Of a stretch of DNA of 64,000 nt, positions 8,073 through 15,992 are shown in pieces (the first letter of the stretch is position 1; every line of letters begins with the position of its first letter). The stretch is from Stenotrophomonas maltophilia (lineage in GTDB: Bacteria > Pseudomonadota > Gammaproteobacteria > Xanthomonadales > Xanthomonadaceae). The notes below the pieces were generated by a model, which searched no databases, was not told the DNA's origin, and saw only the letters and a program-made list of their open reading frames with translations. The stretch lies in assembly GCF_025642255.1 (NCBI RefSeq), contig NZ_CP106759.1, positions 957,501 through 1,021,500 on the forward strand. Reading direction: 5' to 3'. A program made the translations under genes and the position numbers.

Positions 8073-10397
8073 TCAGAAGCGGATGTCCGCGCTGAGCAGG
8101 AAGGTGCGCGGGGCACCCGGGGTGTAACGGTAGCCGCTCTTGTTGATGCTGGCCACGTAGGCCTTGTCGAACAGGTTGTAGCCGTTCAAGCGCAGCGAGA
8201 TGTTCTCGTTGACCGCCCACGACACCACGGCGTCGTACACCACATAGGACTTGGTGAATGACGGCGTGCCGACAGCACCGTCGGTGCCACGATGCATGCC
8301 GGCGGCGTAGCGCACGCCACCCCCGACGGTGATGCCGTGGGCCAGCGTGTAGCTGGTCCAGCCGGTGAACGTATCGTCCGGCGTGTACGTCAGGTTGGTG
8401 GTGCCGTCGGCAGCGACCTTGGCGCCTTCCTTCACTTCGGTGTCGAGGTGGCTGAAACCGGCCGACACCGACCAGTTGTCGGTCAGGCGGCCCACGGCGG
8501 ACAGCTCCACGCCCTTCACGCGCTTGCTGCCGGTCTGGGTCGGGTTGCCGGCCTCGTCGAGCACGGTGGTATTGATCTCGTTGTCGACGTCGGTCTGGAA
8601 CAACGCCAGGTTGACGGCCAGTGCATCCTCCAGGAATGCCCACTTGCTGCCGACCTCGAAGGTCTTGGCCTTCTGCGGGTCCAGCTTGGGGTTGTCGGCG
8701 CTGCTGGTCGAGCTGCTCAGCTGGAAGTTGGCACCGCCCGGGGGCTGCTGCGAGATCGCGTAGTTGGCATACACGCTGACCGTGTCGCCCACCTTGTACA
8801 GCGCGCCCAGCTTCCAGTTCAACAGAGTGTCGGAGGCCTCCAGCGTGGGGTTGCGCAGCACGGTGCCGGCCGGATTGCTGCCGCAGGCGGGACCACTCCG
8901 GCCGCCGCAGACCGAGGCGCTGGCGTACTCGGTCTTGTAGTGGTCGGCACGCACGCCGGCAGTCAGCAGGAAGCTGTCGCCGAATGCCAGCGTGTCGAAC
9001 AGATACGCCGAGGACGTGGTGGTCTTGCCGTGGGCATCGGCGCCGTTATGCGCCCAGGTCAGCCCGGTCACGTTCCAGTCCGGGTCGTACAGGTTCGCGG
9101 CAGGCCAGCTGGTGCCGCCGGTGGCCGCCTGGCCGTAGCTGTCCAGTTCTTCGCGGGTGAACTCCAGGCCTGCGCTCAGGGCATGGCCGATGGCGCCGGT
9201 GCTGAAGTCGGCCCGCAGGTTCAACTGGTCGGTCAGGATGGTGTTGCGCTGGTCCTTGAAGGTCGGCAGGCTGCGCGCGATCGTGTAGGTCGAACGGTCG
9301 GCGGGGTTGGTGTAGCCGATGTTGCCGGTCGGACGACCATTGGCGCCGAGCGCGCCGGTACCCATGAAGGCGGTGAGCAGGTAGTCCTGCTCGGTGCGGC
9401 CCCAACGCGCGGTATTGGTCAGGCGCACGCTGTCGTTGAAATCATGTTCGAAGCGGAACGTGGCCATCTTCGCGGTCACGTCGTCGTGGTCGGCACGGGT
9501 GCCGTAGAAGTTCTCCGGATCCACCGGATGCCCGGCCAGCGCTTCGAGCGTCGGCTGCGGCGTCCAGCCCGGCAGCCCCAGGGTCGGCACGCCGCCGTCG
9601 GGGACGTTGTCCTGCTTCACGTACAGCAGGTTGAGGTAGTAGCGGGTGGCCGTGCCCAGGCCGAACGCCAGCGACGGGGCCAGGCCCCAGCGCTTGTTCT
9701 GCACGTGATCGCGTCCGGGCTGGTCGCTGTCCTGCCACATCGCGTTGACGCGCAGCGCACTGGTCGCACCCAGCGACTGGTTCCAGTCACCGGTCGTCCG
9801 GCGTTGGTGGTCACTGCCCAGCGAAACGCTGGCCGACGTGGCGTCCTGCAGGGTCGCCTGCTTGCTCACCAGGTTGATGGCACCGGTCGGCGCCGAGCGA
9901 CCATTGTCGGTCCCTGCCGGCCCCTTGGTCACTTCCACCTGTTCGATGTTGAACACGTCGCGCGAGATCGAGCCGAGGTCGCGCACGCCATCGACGAACA
10001 GGCTGTTGGAGGTGTCGAAGCCGCGCATGAACAGCGCATCGCCGGTGGTGGTGTTGCCGTTCTCGCCGGCATAGAAGGTGCCCACGCCCGGGCTGTTGCG
10101 CAGCGCTTCGGTCAGGGTGGTGGCGCCCTGCTGGTTGAACAGGTCGCTGGTGATGACCTGGATGGTCTGCGGGGTGTCCTGCAGCCGCTGGGTGAACTTC
10201 GGCGAGGCGACCTTGTCGGCCTTGTAGCCATGTGTGGCGTGCACGTCGATCTTGTCCAGCGTGCGGGCATTGTCGGTCGCTTCGGCGTGGGCCAGCGCGG
10301 GCAGCGTGGCCAGGCCGAGGCCGGCGGCCAGGCTGGCGGTCGCCAACGGCAGGTTGCGGAGTGGGGAGGCGTGCTTGCGGCTCTTGATCGGGTTCAT
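8073..10397 (-). CDS. piuA: TonB-dependent catecholate siderophore receptor, Fiu/PiuA family
   Basis: This outer-membrane receptor has 774 residues, and members of its family import ferric catecholates and catechol-bearing antibiotics. The signal peptide ends LPALAHA. The plug contains FTQRLQDTPQTIQVIT, TLTEALRNSPGVGTFYAGENG, FMRGFDTSNSLFVDGVRD and EVTKGPAGTDNGRS, the characteristic Fiu/PiuA plug string. The barrel ends FLLSADIRF with terminal Phe. Two cysteines in SVCGGRSGPACGS (middle of the barrel) probably form a disulphide in an extracellular loop. piuC follows downstream. A Fur box and a small membrane-protein gene lie upstream, so iron-repressed expression is expected. Confidence 0.93.
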   Translation of the reverse strand: MNPIKSRKHASPLRNLPLATASLAAGLGLATLPALAHAEATDNARTLDKIDVHATHGYKADKVASPKFTQRLQDTPQTIQVITSDLFNQQGATTLTEALRNSPGVGTFYAGENGNTTTGDALFMRGFDTSNSLFVDGVRDLGSISRDVFNIEQVEVTKGPAGTDNGRSAPTGAINLVSKQATLQDATSASVSLGSDHQRRTTGDWNQSLGATSALRVNAMWQDSDQPGRDHVQNKRWGLAPSLAFGLGTATRYYLNLLYVKQDNVPDGGVPTLGLPGWTPQPTLEALAGHPVDPENFYGTRADHDDVTAKMATFRFEHDFNDSVRLTNTARWGRTEQDYLLTAFMGTGALGANGRPTGNIGYTNPADRSTYTIARSLPTFKDQRNTILTDQLNLRADFSTGAIGHALSAGLEFTREELDSYGQAATGGTSWPAANLYDPDWNVTGLTWAHNGADAHGKTTTSSAYLFDTLAFGDSFLLTAGVRADHYKTEYASASVCGGRSGPACGSNPAGTVLRNPTLEASDTLLNWKLGALYKVGDTVSVYANYAISQQPPGGANFQLSSSTSSADNPKLDPQKAKTFEVGSKWAFLEDALAVNLALFQTDVDNEINTTVLDEAGNPTQTGSKRVKGVELSAVGRLTDNWSVSAGFSHLDTEVKEGAKVAADGTTNLTYTPDDTFTGWTSYTLAHGITVGGGVRYAAGMHRGTDGAVGTPSFTKSYVVYDAVVSWAVNENISLRLNGYNLFDKAYVASINKSGYRYTPGAPRTFLLSADIRF

Positions 10398-10539
10398 GGG
10401 TCTGGGTGGGTAGCGGGACAGGAACGATCCGCCGGTGCCGGATGACGGCGCGGCAGGCAGGATCGGAAGCGGACTCGAAGCGGGATCGGAGGTGGAGGTC
10501 CGGCAAGCGCCGGACGCCCGGGCGCGGCCGGGGAGAGCG

Positions 10540-10932
10540 TCAGCTCAGCAGGGACGGAGGCGCCTGGCCGGGGGGGTAGTGGTAGCGCGACGGGAGCGCA
10601 GGGGCCGGGTAGGGTGACGGCGCGGTTGCCGGCACCGGTGGCGGCACCGGAAGCGGGCCACACAACCGCCGCAGCAGCGGGGACTTGATGCTCCGACTGT
10701 CATCGGGCTCGGCTTCCACCCGCGGCATGGCCTGCTCGCGGGAAGGCGTGCCAAAAGGCGCTGCGGGCAGGCTGTCCTGCGCCTGCAGCGCCGGCGTGGT
10801 GACCAGCGAGTTGCGCGACCCTTCATGCAGCGCCGACCATCCCAGCAGCAGTGCCAGCAGCAGCGCAGCCAACAGCGGCCCGCCCTTGCGGGCAAGCTGG
10901 CAGAGCGTAGCGATGGGCGCGGGCGAGGCCAT
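10540..10932 (-). CDS. Small membrane protein with proline-rich tail containing GQAPP
   Basis: The 130-residue protein of unknown function starts at an ATG at 10932. A hydrophobic segment (about residues 17-35, GGPLLAALLLALLLGWSAL) would anchor it. The rest is proline-rich and presumably periplasmic, ending YPPGQAPPSLLS. It lies between the Fur box at 10980 and piuA. The protein at 6780-7259 has the same layout and shares the C-terminal GQAPP, so both may belong to one poorly described family of receptor-linked small proteins. The similarity outside the motif is weak. Confidence 0.55.
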   Translation of the reverse strand: MASPAPIATLCQLARKGGPLLAALLLALLLGWSALHEGSRNSLVTTPALQAQDSLPAAPFGTPSREQAMPRVEAEPDDSRSIKSPLLRRLCGPLPVPPPVPATAPSPYPAPALPSRYHYPPGQAPPSLLS

Positions 10933-10979
10933 GGCGCGGCGGTGGGCATTACGAAGATGTTACGTAGAGTAACAGCAAC

Positions 10980-10998
10980 GATAATGATTCGCATCTTC
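10980..10998 (-). promoter_or_regulatory. Fur box upstream of the piu genes
   Basis: Read on the minus strand, GAAGATGCGAATCATTATC matches 15 of 19 positions of the Fur consensus. It lies 48 bases upstream of the small-protein start at 10932, in a good position to repress the small gene, piuA and piuC when iron is plentiful. Confidence 0.75.
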
Positions 10999-11081
10999 GG
11001 TGTTGCGGGAGGCCCGTGTCTGGCTCCTCGCGGCCCTGTGCGCGCCTGCAGGGGCCTTCCCGGGGGCGGGTGTCGTCCCGG

Positions 11082-11414
11082 TCAGTCTCGGTCGTCGCGG
11101 GTCCAGATGGCGTCGTGCTCGCGCTTGACCGGGAACTTGGGGACCGGGCTGTACGCGGGGGCACACAGGGCACGGCCATCACGCACGTCGAAGCGGGCAC
11201 CGTGCAGCACGCACTCGACGCTGCCTTCGGTGGTGTTGAACTCGCCGGAGGACAACTCGAATTCCTCGTGCGTGCACTGGTCTTCCAGGGCATACAGCTC
11301 GCCGTCGAGGTTGAACACCACGATCGGCGTACCGGTAACCTCGTCGAACACGCTCTTCATTTCACCCGGCAGCAGGTCGCTGCCGGCGCAGACGAAGGTC
11401 CACGCGTCGCTCAT
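11082..11414 (-). CDS. Rieske [2Fe-2S] ferredoxin-like protein (non-haem oxygenase ferredoxin type)
   Basis: This small 110-residue protein consists of a single Rieske domain. The cluster ligands are C47-x-H49 (QCTHEEF) and C68-x2-H71 (CVLHGARF), with the usual proline-bearing loop AYSPVPKFPV after them. It is the length of the ferredoxin subunit of ring-hydroxylating oxygenases, but no oxygenase gene lies nearby. Its start overlaps the end of the acetyltransferase gene by 4 bases, so the two are co-translated. Position just beyond the SUF genes suggests a link with iron-sulphur assembly or trafficking (inference). Confidence 0.88.
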   Translation of the reverse strand: MSDAWTFVCAGSDLLPGEMKSVFDEVTGTPIVVFNLDGELYALEDQCTHEEFELSSGEFNTTEGSVECVLHGARFDVRDGRALCAPAYSPVPKFPVKREHDAIWTRDDRD

Positions 11415-11950
11415 GCGGGGGCTCCCACCAGCGGCTTTTCCAGGATCTCGAAGCGCAGATCGTCGCGCTTGGGAATGCCGAAGCGCTCGTCGCCGTAGGG
11501 GAACGGCTTCTTGATGCCGGTGCGGCGGTAGCCACGGCGCTCATAGAAGGCGATCAGTTCGTCGCGCACGTCGATCACGGTCATCTGCATCACCGGCACG
11601 CCCCATTCGCGCGCGGCGTGGGCTTCGGCCGCATCCATCAGCTGCTTGCCGACGCCGCCACCCTGCTGGGCCGGATCGACCGAGAACATGCCGAAGTAGC
11701 CCTTGCCGTCGACATCGGCGACGTGGGCGCAGGCCACGAGGCGGTCCTCGCGCTCCGCCAGCAGGATGGTCGAGCGGGGCCGGTCGAGGTCGGTCTGGAT
11801 GCCTTCGGCATCGATGCGGGCGCCGTCCAGCAGGTCGGCTTCGGTGGTCCAGCCGGCCCGGCTGGCGTCACCCCGGTAGGCGGAGGTCACCAGCGAGATG
11901 AGGGCGGGGATATCGGCCGACGTAGCGGCGCGGAAGGTCAGGGTGCTCAT
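11411..11950 (-). CDS. GNAT family N-acetyltransferase
   Basis: The protein has 179 residues with a GNAT fold. The acetyl-CoA motif A appears as MFSVDPAQQGGGVGKQLMD (Q/R-x-x-G-x-G/A pattern), followed by motif B around MTVIDVRDELIAFYERRGYRRTG. The substrate is unknown. It overlaps the Rieske gene start. In this strain the pair is cut off from sufS by an AT-rich stretch of about 2.5 kb with its own genes, so it must use its own promoter in the region 11951-12100. Confidence 0.85.
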   Translation of the reverse strand: MSTLTFRAATSADIPALISLVTSAYRGDASRAGWTTEADLLDGARIDAEGIQTDLDRPRSTILLAEREDRLVACAHVADVDGKGYFGMFSVDPAQQGGGVGKQLMDAAEAHAAREWGVPVMQMTVIDVRDELIAFYERRGYRRTGIKKPFPYGDERFGIPKRDDLRFEILEKPLVGAPA

Positions 11951-12287
11951 GGCGCCATTCTAGGTGGGGCGTGGGCCAGGCCGCACGCCCTTCTGCACTG
12001 GCGATGCGAGCCGGGGATTCGACCGCCGATGGAAGCACTGTCGTGAACGGAGCCTTGACGCCTTTCGATTCAGTGCGGCCCGGATTGCGCCAATTGTCCT
12101 CGTGCCGACCAATCATATTATGGAGAATCAAAATGGAGCGCGAATCACTATAAGGGATGAGGATGCGGTACCAGGTAACGATACGACGCCTCGGAATCGA
12201 CAATGGGTTCTGACGGGTTGAAGGACAACCTGATGCGAGGCGTGTTGATGAACAACTTCCGGGAAAGTGACTGAAGCAGGGATTTCG
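11951..12287. other. Intergenic region at the left edge of an AT-rich island
   Basis: No supported gene. Base composition changes from GC-rich (to about 12100) to AT-richer DNA towards 12288. It should hold the leftward promoter for the acetyltransferase/Rieske pair and the rightward promoter for the lipoprotein at 12288, but I cannot assign boxes with confidence. Short reading frames of 18 codons or fewer are not convincing. Confidence 0.4.
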
Positions 12288-12653
12288 ATGAATACTGGAT
12301 TTTTTCTGTCTGCTGTAGTGTCGCTACCGCTTCTGGCCTCTTGCGTGCAGGATCAGGATTGTGTGCTCAAGGTTGCCAATCAGGATCACGATAGTTCTGC
12401 ATCTCAGAAAATACATGCTGAGATGGATAAAATCATTCGGTCCCGCCCTGTCGCTGGAAAGGGTGAGGTCAACGCGGAATTGGTGGTGTCGCAGCTCGAG
12501 CTCTCCCGGGACGGTCGAAGGGATAGAAGGATTTTCTACGTACTAACGGGTGGTGGCGGAAGTTTCTTGGCTGCTTCGACGTGTGATGCTGACGAAGGTC
12601 AGTGTGCTTCGGTCATTGTGGAGAGAATGATCGGATTCTGTGAAAGAACATAA
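12288..12653 (+). CDS. Putative lipoprotein with C-x6-C-x11-C motif (paralogue 1)
   Basis: Unknown 121-residue protein. The ATG at 12288 gives a lipoprotein signal (MNTGFFLSAVVSLPLLASC), whereas an upstream start would put seven polar residues before it. The mature part has a central charged region, then RIFYVLTGGGG and a C-terminal C-x6-C-x11-C (STCDADEGQC...GFCE). The next gene encodes a protein with the same IFYVLT/IYFVLT block and identical cysteine spacing, so they are paralogues. Codon use is AT-rich compared with the surrounding chromosome. It is probably anchored in the envelope; the function is unknown. Confidence 0.65.
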   Translation: MNTGFFLSAVVSLPLLASCVQDQDCVLKVANQDHDSSASQKIHAEMDKIIRSRPVAGKGEVNAELVVSQLELSRDGRRDRRIFYVLTGGGGSFLAASTCDADEGQCASVIVERMIGFCERT

Positions 12654-12685
12654 ATGTGGTGTGCGAAGTCTCGGGAGCGATTCCA

Positions 12686-13102
12686 GTGAGAAATTCCCCT
12701 GTGCTTGGTGGCTTTGGAAGACTGGTCGGTATTCTTGTGGCCGTGCTTTGCCTGTCAGGACTCGCAGCCTGCGATGGAAGGGAGGGGGAGGGGAGTAGGG
12801 TCATAAATAACGACCCGGGAAATGTGAGGATAAATCGATATGCGGCGTTGCTTGAGTCCGATTTCGAGGCTTCCGAAAGTGTGCCGGAAACTCAACTCTG
12901 TAGGGTGCATTTGATCGACGCTAGGCCATCATTTGATCAGGCGGGGAACGAGAAGCTGAGGATCTATTTCGTCTTGACCAACCATCAAGGTGTCGTCATG
13001 TCAGCGGACACCTGTGGACTTCCAGTCGACGAGTGTGTGGCTCTGATCTCCCGGAGGTCAAGGGAGGAATGCCGATTGCCTGATCGTTGGGCGATAGACT
13101 GA
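12686..13102 (+). CDS. Putative lipoprotein with C-x6-C-x11-C motif (paralogue 2)
   Basis: Unknown 138-residue protein. I choose the GTG at 12686 because GGGAG lies 8 bases before it and the product then opens with a good lipoprotein signal ending LSGLAAC. Starts at GTG 12656 or 12659 are possible but lack a ribosome site. Residues near the C-terminus (RIYFVLT...ADTCGLPVDEC...EEC) repeat the cysteine pattern C-x6-C-x11-C of the preceding lipoprotein. One extra cysteine (TQLCRVHL) could pair with it. The two genes are 32 bases apart and probably co-transcribed. Function unknown. Confidence 0.62.
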   Translation: MRNSPVLGGFGRLVGILVAVLCLSGLAACDGREGEGSRVINNDPGNVRINRYAALLESDFEASESVPETQLCRVHLIDARPSFDQAGNEKLRIYFVLTNHQGVVMSADTCGLPVDECVALISRRSREECRLPDRWAID

Positions 13103-13244
13103 GCCCGAAGGTGATAATGACCCTCCCGCGATAACAGGGCGATACGATTTTTAGAGAACCCATGCGAGCGGCATTTGGGATTGCCGCTAAGAACGCATTA
13201 CTCTGGAATTTCCGTGCCAGAGCCATTGCTTGGAGGGCAGTAAG

Positions 13245-13607
13245 ATGTTTCCTATTACCACGGCTTTCCTAATGCTTGTTGCGACTGGCGTGGGATGCGA
13301 TTGCAGATCCGGTGGCTGGGCACAAGTGGTTCAGAAGACTGAAGCGCTCGTTTTGCACAGGGAGTCATTTAGGGTGTCGAGAGATCCAGTGGGGTCTGAA
13401 TACGAAGCCGCCTGTGTCAGAATTCGATTCCAGATTGATAAGCGTGGGGAGCCGATCAATGTCAGCATTGACAAGAGCTCTAGAAATAGGGCGATCGATG
13501 TTGCTGCTAGAGAAACATTGAAGAAGTTCAGGTTTGAGTTGCCTCAAAGCGATTCTGAGGGAGAATTTGCATTGGTGTTTGACTATCCGTCGAGAGATGC
13601 TCCATAA
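13245..13607 (+). CDS. Small exported protein with TonB C-terminal-like domain
   Basis: 120 residues. The ATG at 13245 follows GGAGGG at 13232. A hydrophobic N-terminus (TTAFLMLVATGVGC) is a signal peptide, possibly lipoprotein-like. The remainder reads VRIRFQIDKRGEPINVSIDK, SSRNRAIDVAARETLKKFRF and VFDYPS. This is the pattern of TonB/TonB_C domains (beta strand with G-x-P/V-x-x-V, S-S-x-x-x-x-x-D-x-A-A, then K-x-x-R-F). There is no membrane-spanning proline-rich TonB linker, so it is not a functional TonB energy transducer by itself. It lies in the AT-rich island with unrelated lipoproteins. Confidence 0.55.
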   Translation: MFPITTAFLMLVATGVGCDCRSGGWAQVVQKTEALVLHRESFRVSRDPVGSEYEAACVRIRFQIDKRGEPINVSIDKSSRNRAIDVAARETLKKFRFELPQSDSEGEFALVFDYPSRDAP

Positions 13608-13706
13608 ATCGAAAGTCGGAAAGTGATCCAAGATTGGCCCTTGACAGCCTATGGAATACCAGGCCACACATTGCGGGCCTTGTCCTCATTGCGGAGATCG
13701 GGTGGA

Positions 13707-13820
13707 TTATCGCCCAGCATGCGCCGACAGCGAGTCCGGAACCTCGCTCACCATCTTCTGCTTGGCCTTCGGCAGCTCGCTGATTCACTCCAACTGCTGC
13801 TGCAGCACGGTTGGGGTCAT
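13707..13820 (-). pseudogene. Decayed C-terminal fragment of an XRE-type regulator
   Basis: The minus strand reads VLQQQLE, a stop (TGA), then ISELPKAKQKMVSEVPDSL and SAHAGR before a TAA at 13709. The LPKAKQ...V...D-S-L...AGR pattern resembles the C-terminal tail of helix-turn-helix XRE regulators common in xanthomonads. The in-frame stop and absence of any upstream coding frame mark it as a remnant. It is more GC-rich than the genes on either side. Assignment rests on a short pattern only. Confidence 0.35.
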
Positions 13821-13846
13821 GTTGCTACCGACGGCTGTACATCACT

Positions 13847-14197
13847 GTGCGTCGAATCCGCTCATGCCTGGCAGCTGTGGTCATTTCACTGGGGCTGCAA
13901 GGTTGTGATTGGTTGTCGGATCCTGTGATCGTTGTAAAGAATGTTGGAAGGGACGTGATCCACGACATCAGCTTGGAGGTCGGCGGTGGTGCGATTGATC
14001 TCGGAACAATTCCTGCCAGTGAAAGCAGGGCTGCAAAACCGGAGATCGCTGCTGATTCCTCGCTTGTTGTAACGTACTACGAGAATAATGCCCGTGTGGC
14101 TTGCTATGGAGACGTGTATTTTACGAACAATCTCTATGTCAAGGTTGAGGCGGATGGGGGTGGAGGGGTTTGCCGTATAGCGGAAGTTGCGGATTGA
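13847..14197 (+). CDS. Putative lipoprotein of unknown function
   Basis: Probable 116-residue protein from a GTG at 13847; a TTG at 13811 is the alternative. The N-terminus gives a lipoprotein signal (RRIRSCLAAVVISLGLQGC) with lipobox LQGC. The mature part (VIVVKNVGRDVIHDISLEVG, then SSLVVTYYENNARVACYGDVYF and GGGGVCRIAEV) looks like a small beta-sandwich with one likely disulphide between the two late cysteines. Upstream ribosome-site evidence is weak. The gene overlaps the regulator remnant's edge and belongs to the AT-rich island. Confidence 0.5.
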   Translation: MRRIRSCLAAVVISLGLQGCDWLSDPVIVVKNVGRDVIHDISLEVGGGAIDLGTIPASESRAAKPEIAADSSLVVTYYENNARVACYGDVYFTNNLYVKVEADGGGGVCRIAEVAD

Positions 14198-14255
14198 TGT
14201 GAGCGGTGGAGTGTGTCTGGAGAATTTTTATAGTGCAGTGTCAACGTGAGGGGCG

Positions 14256-14558
14256 ATGAAAAGCCTTGTTGAGAGTTACCCCGTTTGGGCTTCCATCATT
14301 CTAGGTGCCATGTGGATAAACGCATTTGCGGCTCACAGGATGTTGCTGAAAATCGAGCGCGAACGACCAGAAGTACTTGCTGCAGCCGGAATCATCAAGG
14401 TTGATTGGTGGCTTGGGTGCTTGCGTGGTATCGCAGTGCTTGCCCTCACTTCCAAAGGGAAGGCGCTCCATCACGGTGAACGGTGGGTGTTGAGGGGCGT
14501 CGTGATGACGTACGTCTTCTTGATTGCTTCCGGGGTATCCATGCTCGTTGGCATGTGA
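14256..14558 (+). CDS. Small two-helix membrane protein, unknown
   Basis: A 100-residue protein starting at ATG 14256 after GAGGGGCG. Hydrophobic helices span about residues 9-27 (PVWASIILGAMWINAFAAH) and 80-98 (GVVMTYVFLIASGVSMLVG), with a cytosolic or periplasmic loop between that contains RMLLKIERERPEV. I do not recognise the family. It is the last gene of the island, and its end is about 120 bases from the suf terminator at 14678. Confidence 0.55.
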   Translation: MKSLVESYPVWASIILGAMWINAFAAHRMLLKIERERPEVLAAAGIIKVDWWLGCLRGIAVLALTSKGKALHHGERWVLRGVVMTYVFLIASGVSMLVGM

Positions 14559-14677
14559 AAGGCGAGGTCTCAAGGCCGCTGATGGTGGAATGGTTCGGCA
14601 TTACGATGAGATTGCCCGTTCCTGGCATCACTCGGCATTTCCCAGTTTCACCTCTACTGGCTTGCTTCCCACGAGCA

Positions 14678-14707
14678 ATAAAAAACGCCGCAGTCCCCTG
14701 CGGCGTT
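14678..14707 (-). terminator. Rho-independent terminator of the suf operon
   Basis: AACGCCGCAG (14684-14693) pairs with CTGCGGCGTT (14698-14707) around TCCC. An A-rich run on the plus strand at 14678-14685 is a T-tract on the minus strand. It follows the sufS stop by about 30 bases, so the suf transcript ends here and does not continue into the island or the acetyltransferase gene. Confidence 0.85.
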
Positions 14708-14735
14708 CCCGTATTTCCCTGGCTCTGGCGAATCC

Positions 14736-15992
14736 TCAGCCGAGCAACTTACGTACCTTGGTCAGCGCGGTCATGAACCGCTCGATCTCTTCGTGCGTGT
14801 TGTAGAACGCCAGCGAGGCACGGCAGGTGGCTGCGACGCCGAAGTATTGCAGCAACGGATGTGCGCAGTGCTGGCCGGAACGCACGGCCACGCCTTCCAG
14901 GTCGAGCAGGGTGGCCAGGTCGTGTGCATGCGCGCCGTCGATCAGGAACGAGACCACGGCCGCCTTCTCCGGCGCTTCACCGATGATGCGCAGGCCCTCG
15001 ACGCGGCGCAGCTCTTCGGTGAAGTGGGCGAGCAGCTCGGCTTCCCGCGCCTCCACGTGCTCCTGGCCGATGTCCTGCAGGTAGTCGGCGGCCACGCCCA
15101 GCCCGATGAAGCCGGCGATGTTCGGGGTGCCGGCCTCGAACTTGTGCGGGGCATCGTTGAACACGGTGCCGTCAAAGCTGACTTCCTTGATCATCTCGCC
15201 ACCGCCGAGGAACGGCGGCATCGCGTCCAGATGCTCGCGGCGTGCCCACAGGGCGCCGGTGCCGGTCGGTCCGCACATCTTGTGGCCGGTGATGGCATAG
15301 AAGTCGCAGCCGATCGCGGCGACGTCGACCTTGCGGTGTGGCGCGGCCTGCGAACCGTCCACCACGGTGATGATGCCGCGCTTGCGCGCCTCACGGCAGA
15401 TCTCGCGCACCGGGTTGACCGTGCCGAGCACATTGGACACGTGGGTGACCGCCAGCAGCTTGACCTCGGGGGTCATGGCCGCACGCAGCGCATCAAGGTC
15501 GAGCGCGCCATCCGGGGTGATCTCGGCCACGCGGATGGTGGCGCCGGTACGCTGCGCGACCAGCTGCCACGGCACGATGTTGGCGTGGTGCTCCATGCGC
15601 GAGACCAGGATTACATCACCGGACTTCAATCGCGGCAGCGCCCACGAGTATGCCACCAGGTTGATGGCGAAGGTGGTGCCGCTGCACAGCACCAGATCGC
15701 TGGGGCGCACGTTGAGGAAGCGCGCCAGTTTGTTGCGCGCACCTTCGTAGGCATCGGTGGCTTCACTGCCCAGGGCATGCACCGCGCGGCTGACGTTGGC
15801 GTTGTAGCGGCGATAGAACTCATCCACCGCGCCGATCACCTGCACCGGTTTCTGGCCGGTGTTGGCGTTGTCGAAATAGACCAGCGGCTTGCCATGCACT
15901 TCACGCATCAGCAGCGGGAAGTCGAGACGCACGCGATCCCAGTCAGGGGCGCTGGCGCGTTCTTCGATCGGGCGCGGGGTGGAGAGATTCAT
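14736..15992 (-). CDS. sufS: Cysteine desulfurase SufS (class V aminotransferase fold)
   Basis: SufS removes sulphur from L-cysteine with pyridoxal phosphate and passes it as persulphide towards the SufBCD scaffold. The 418 residues show the PLP-binding lysine K238 in ITGHKM, DGSQAAPH upstream of it, HHANIVPW (H135/H136) stacking on the cofactor, and the persulphide cysteine C376 in RSGQHCAHPL, typical of group II desulfurases. No SufE or SufU gene is seen in the window. It overlaps sufD by 4 bases and ends the operon before a terminator. Confidence 0.96.
   Translation of the reverse strand: MNLSTPRPIEERASAPDWDRVRLDFPLLMREVHGKPLVYFDNANTGQKPVQVIGAVDEFYRRYNANVSRAVHALGSEATDAYEGARNKLARFLNVRPSDLVLCSGTTFAINLVAYSWALPRLKSGDVILVSRMEHHANIVPWQLVAQRTGATIRVAEITPDGALDLDALRAAMTPEVKLLAVTHVSNVLGTVNPVREICREARKRGIITVVDGSQAAPHRKVDVAAIGCDFYAITGHKMCGPTGTGALWARREHLDAMPPFLGGGEMIKEVSFDGTVFNDAPHKFEAGTPNIAGFIGLGVAADYLQDIGQEHVEAREAELLAHFTEELRRVEGLRIIGEAPEKAAVVSFLIDGAHAHDLATLLDLEGVAVRSGQHCAHPLLQYFGVAATCRASLAFYNTHEEIERFMTALTKVRKLLG

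Noticed and set aside
8292..10445. Very long plus-strand open frame opposite piuA
   Set aside because: A shadow of the high-GC receptor gene; its translation is compositionally biased and matches no family.
13162..13272. A 36-codon frame beginning ATGCGAGCGGC before the TonB-like gene
   Set aside because: It has no ribosome site, overlaps the ATG at 13245 and gives no recognisable protein.
13651..13908. Cysteine-rich frame CGPCPHCGDRVDYRPAC that looks like a zinc ribbon
   Set aside because: It reads across the regulator remnant in the opposite direction and loses any pattern after residue 30; probably chance in GC-rich DNA.
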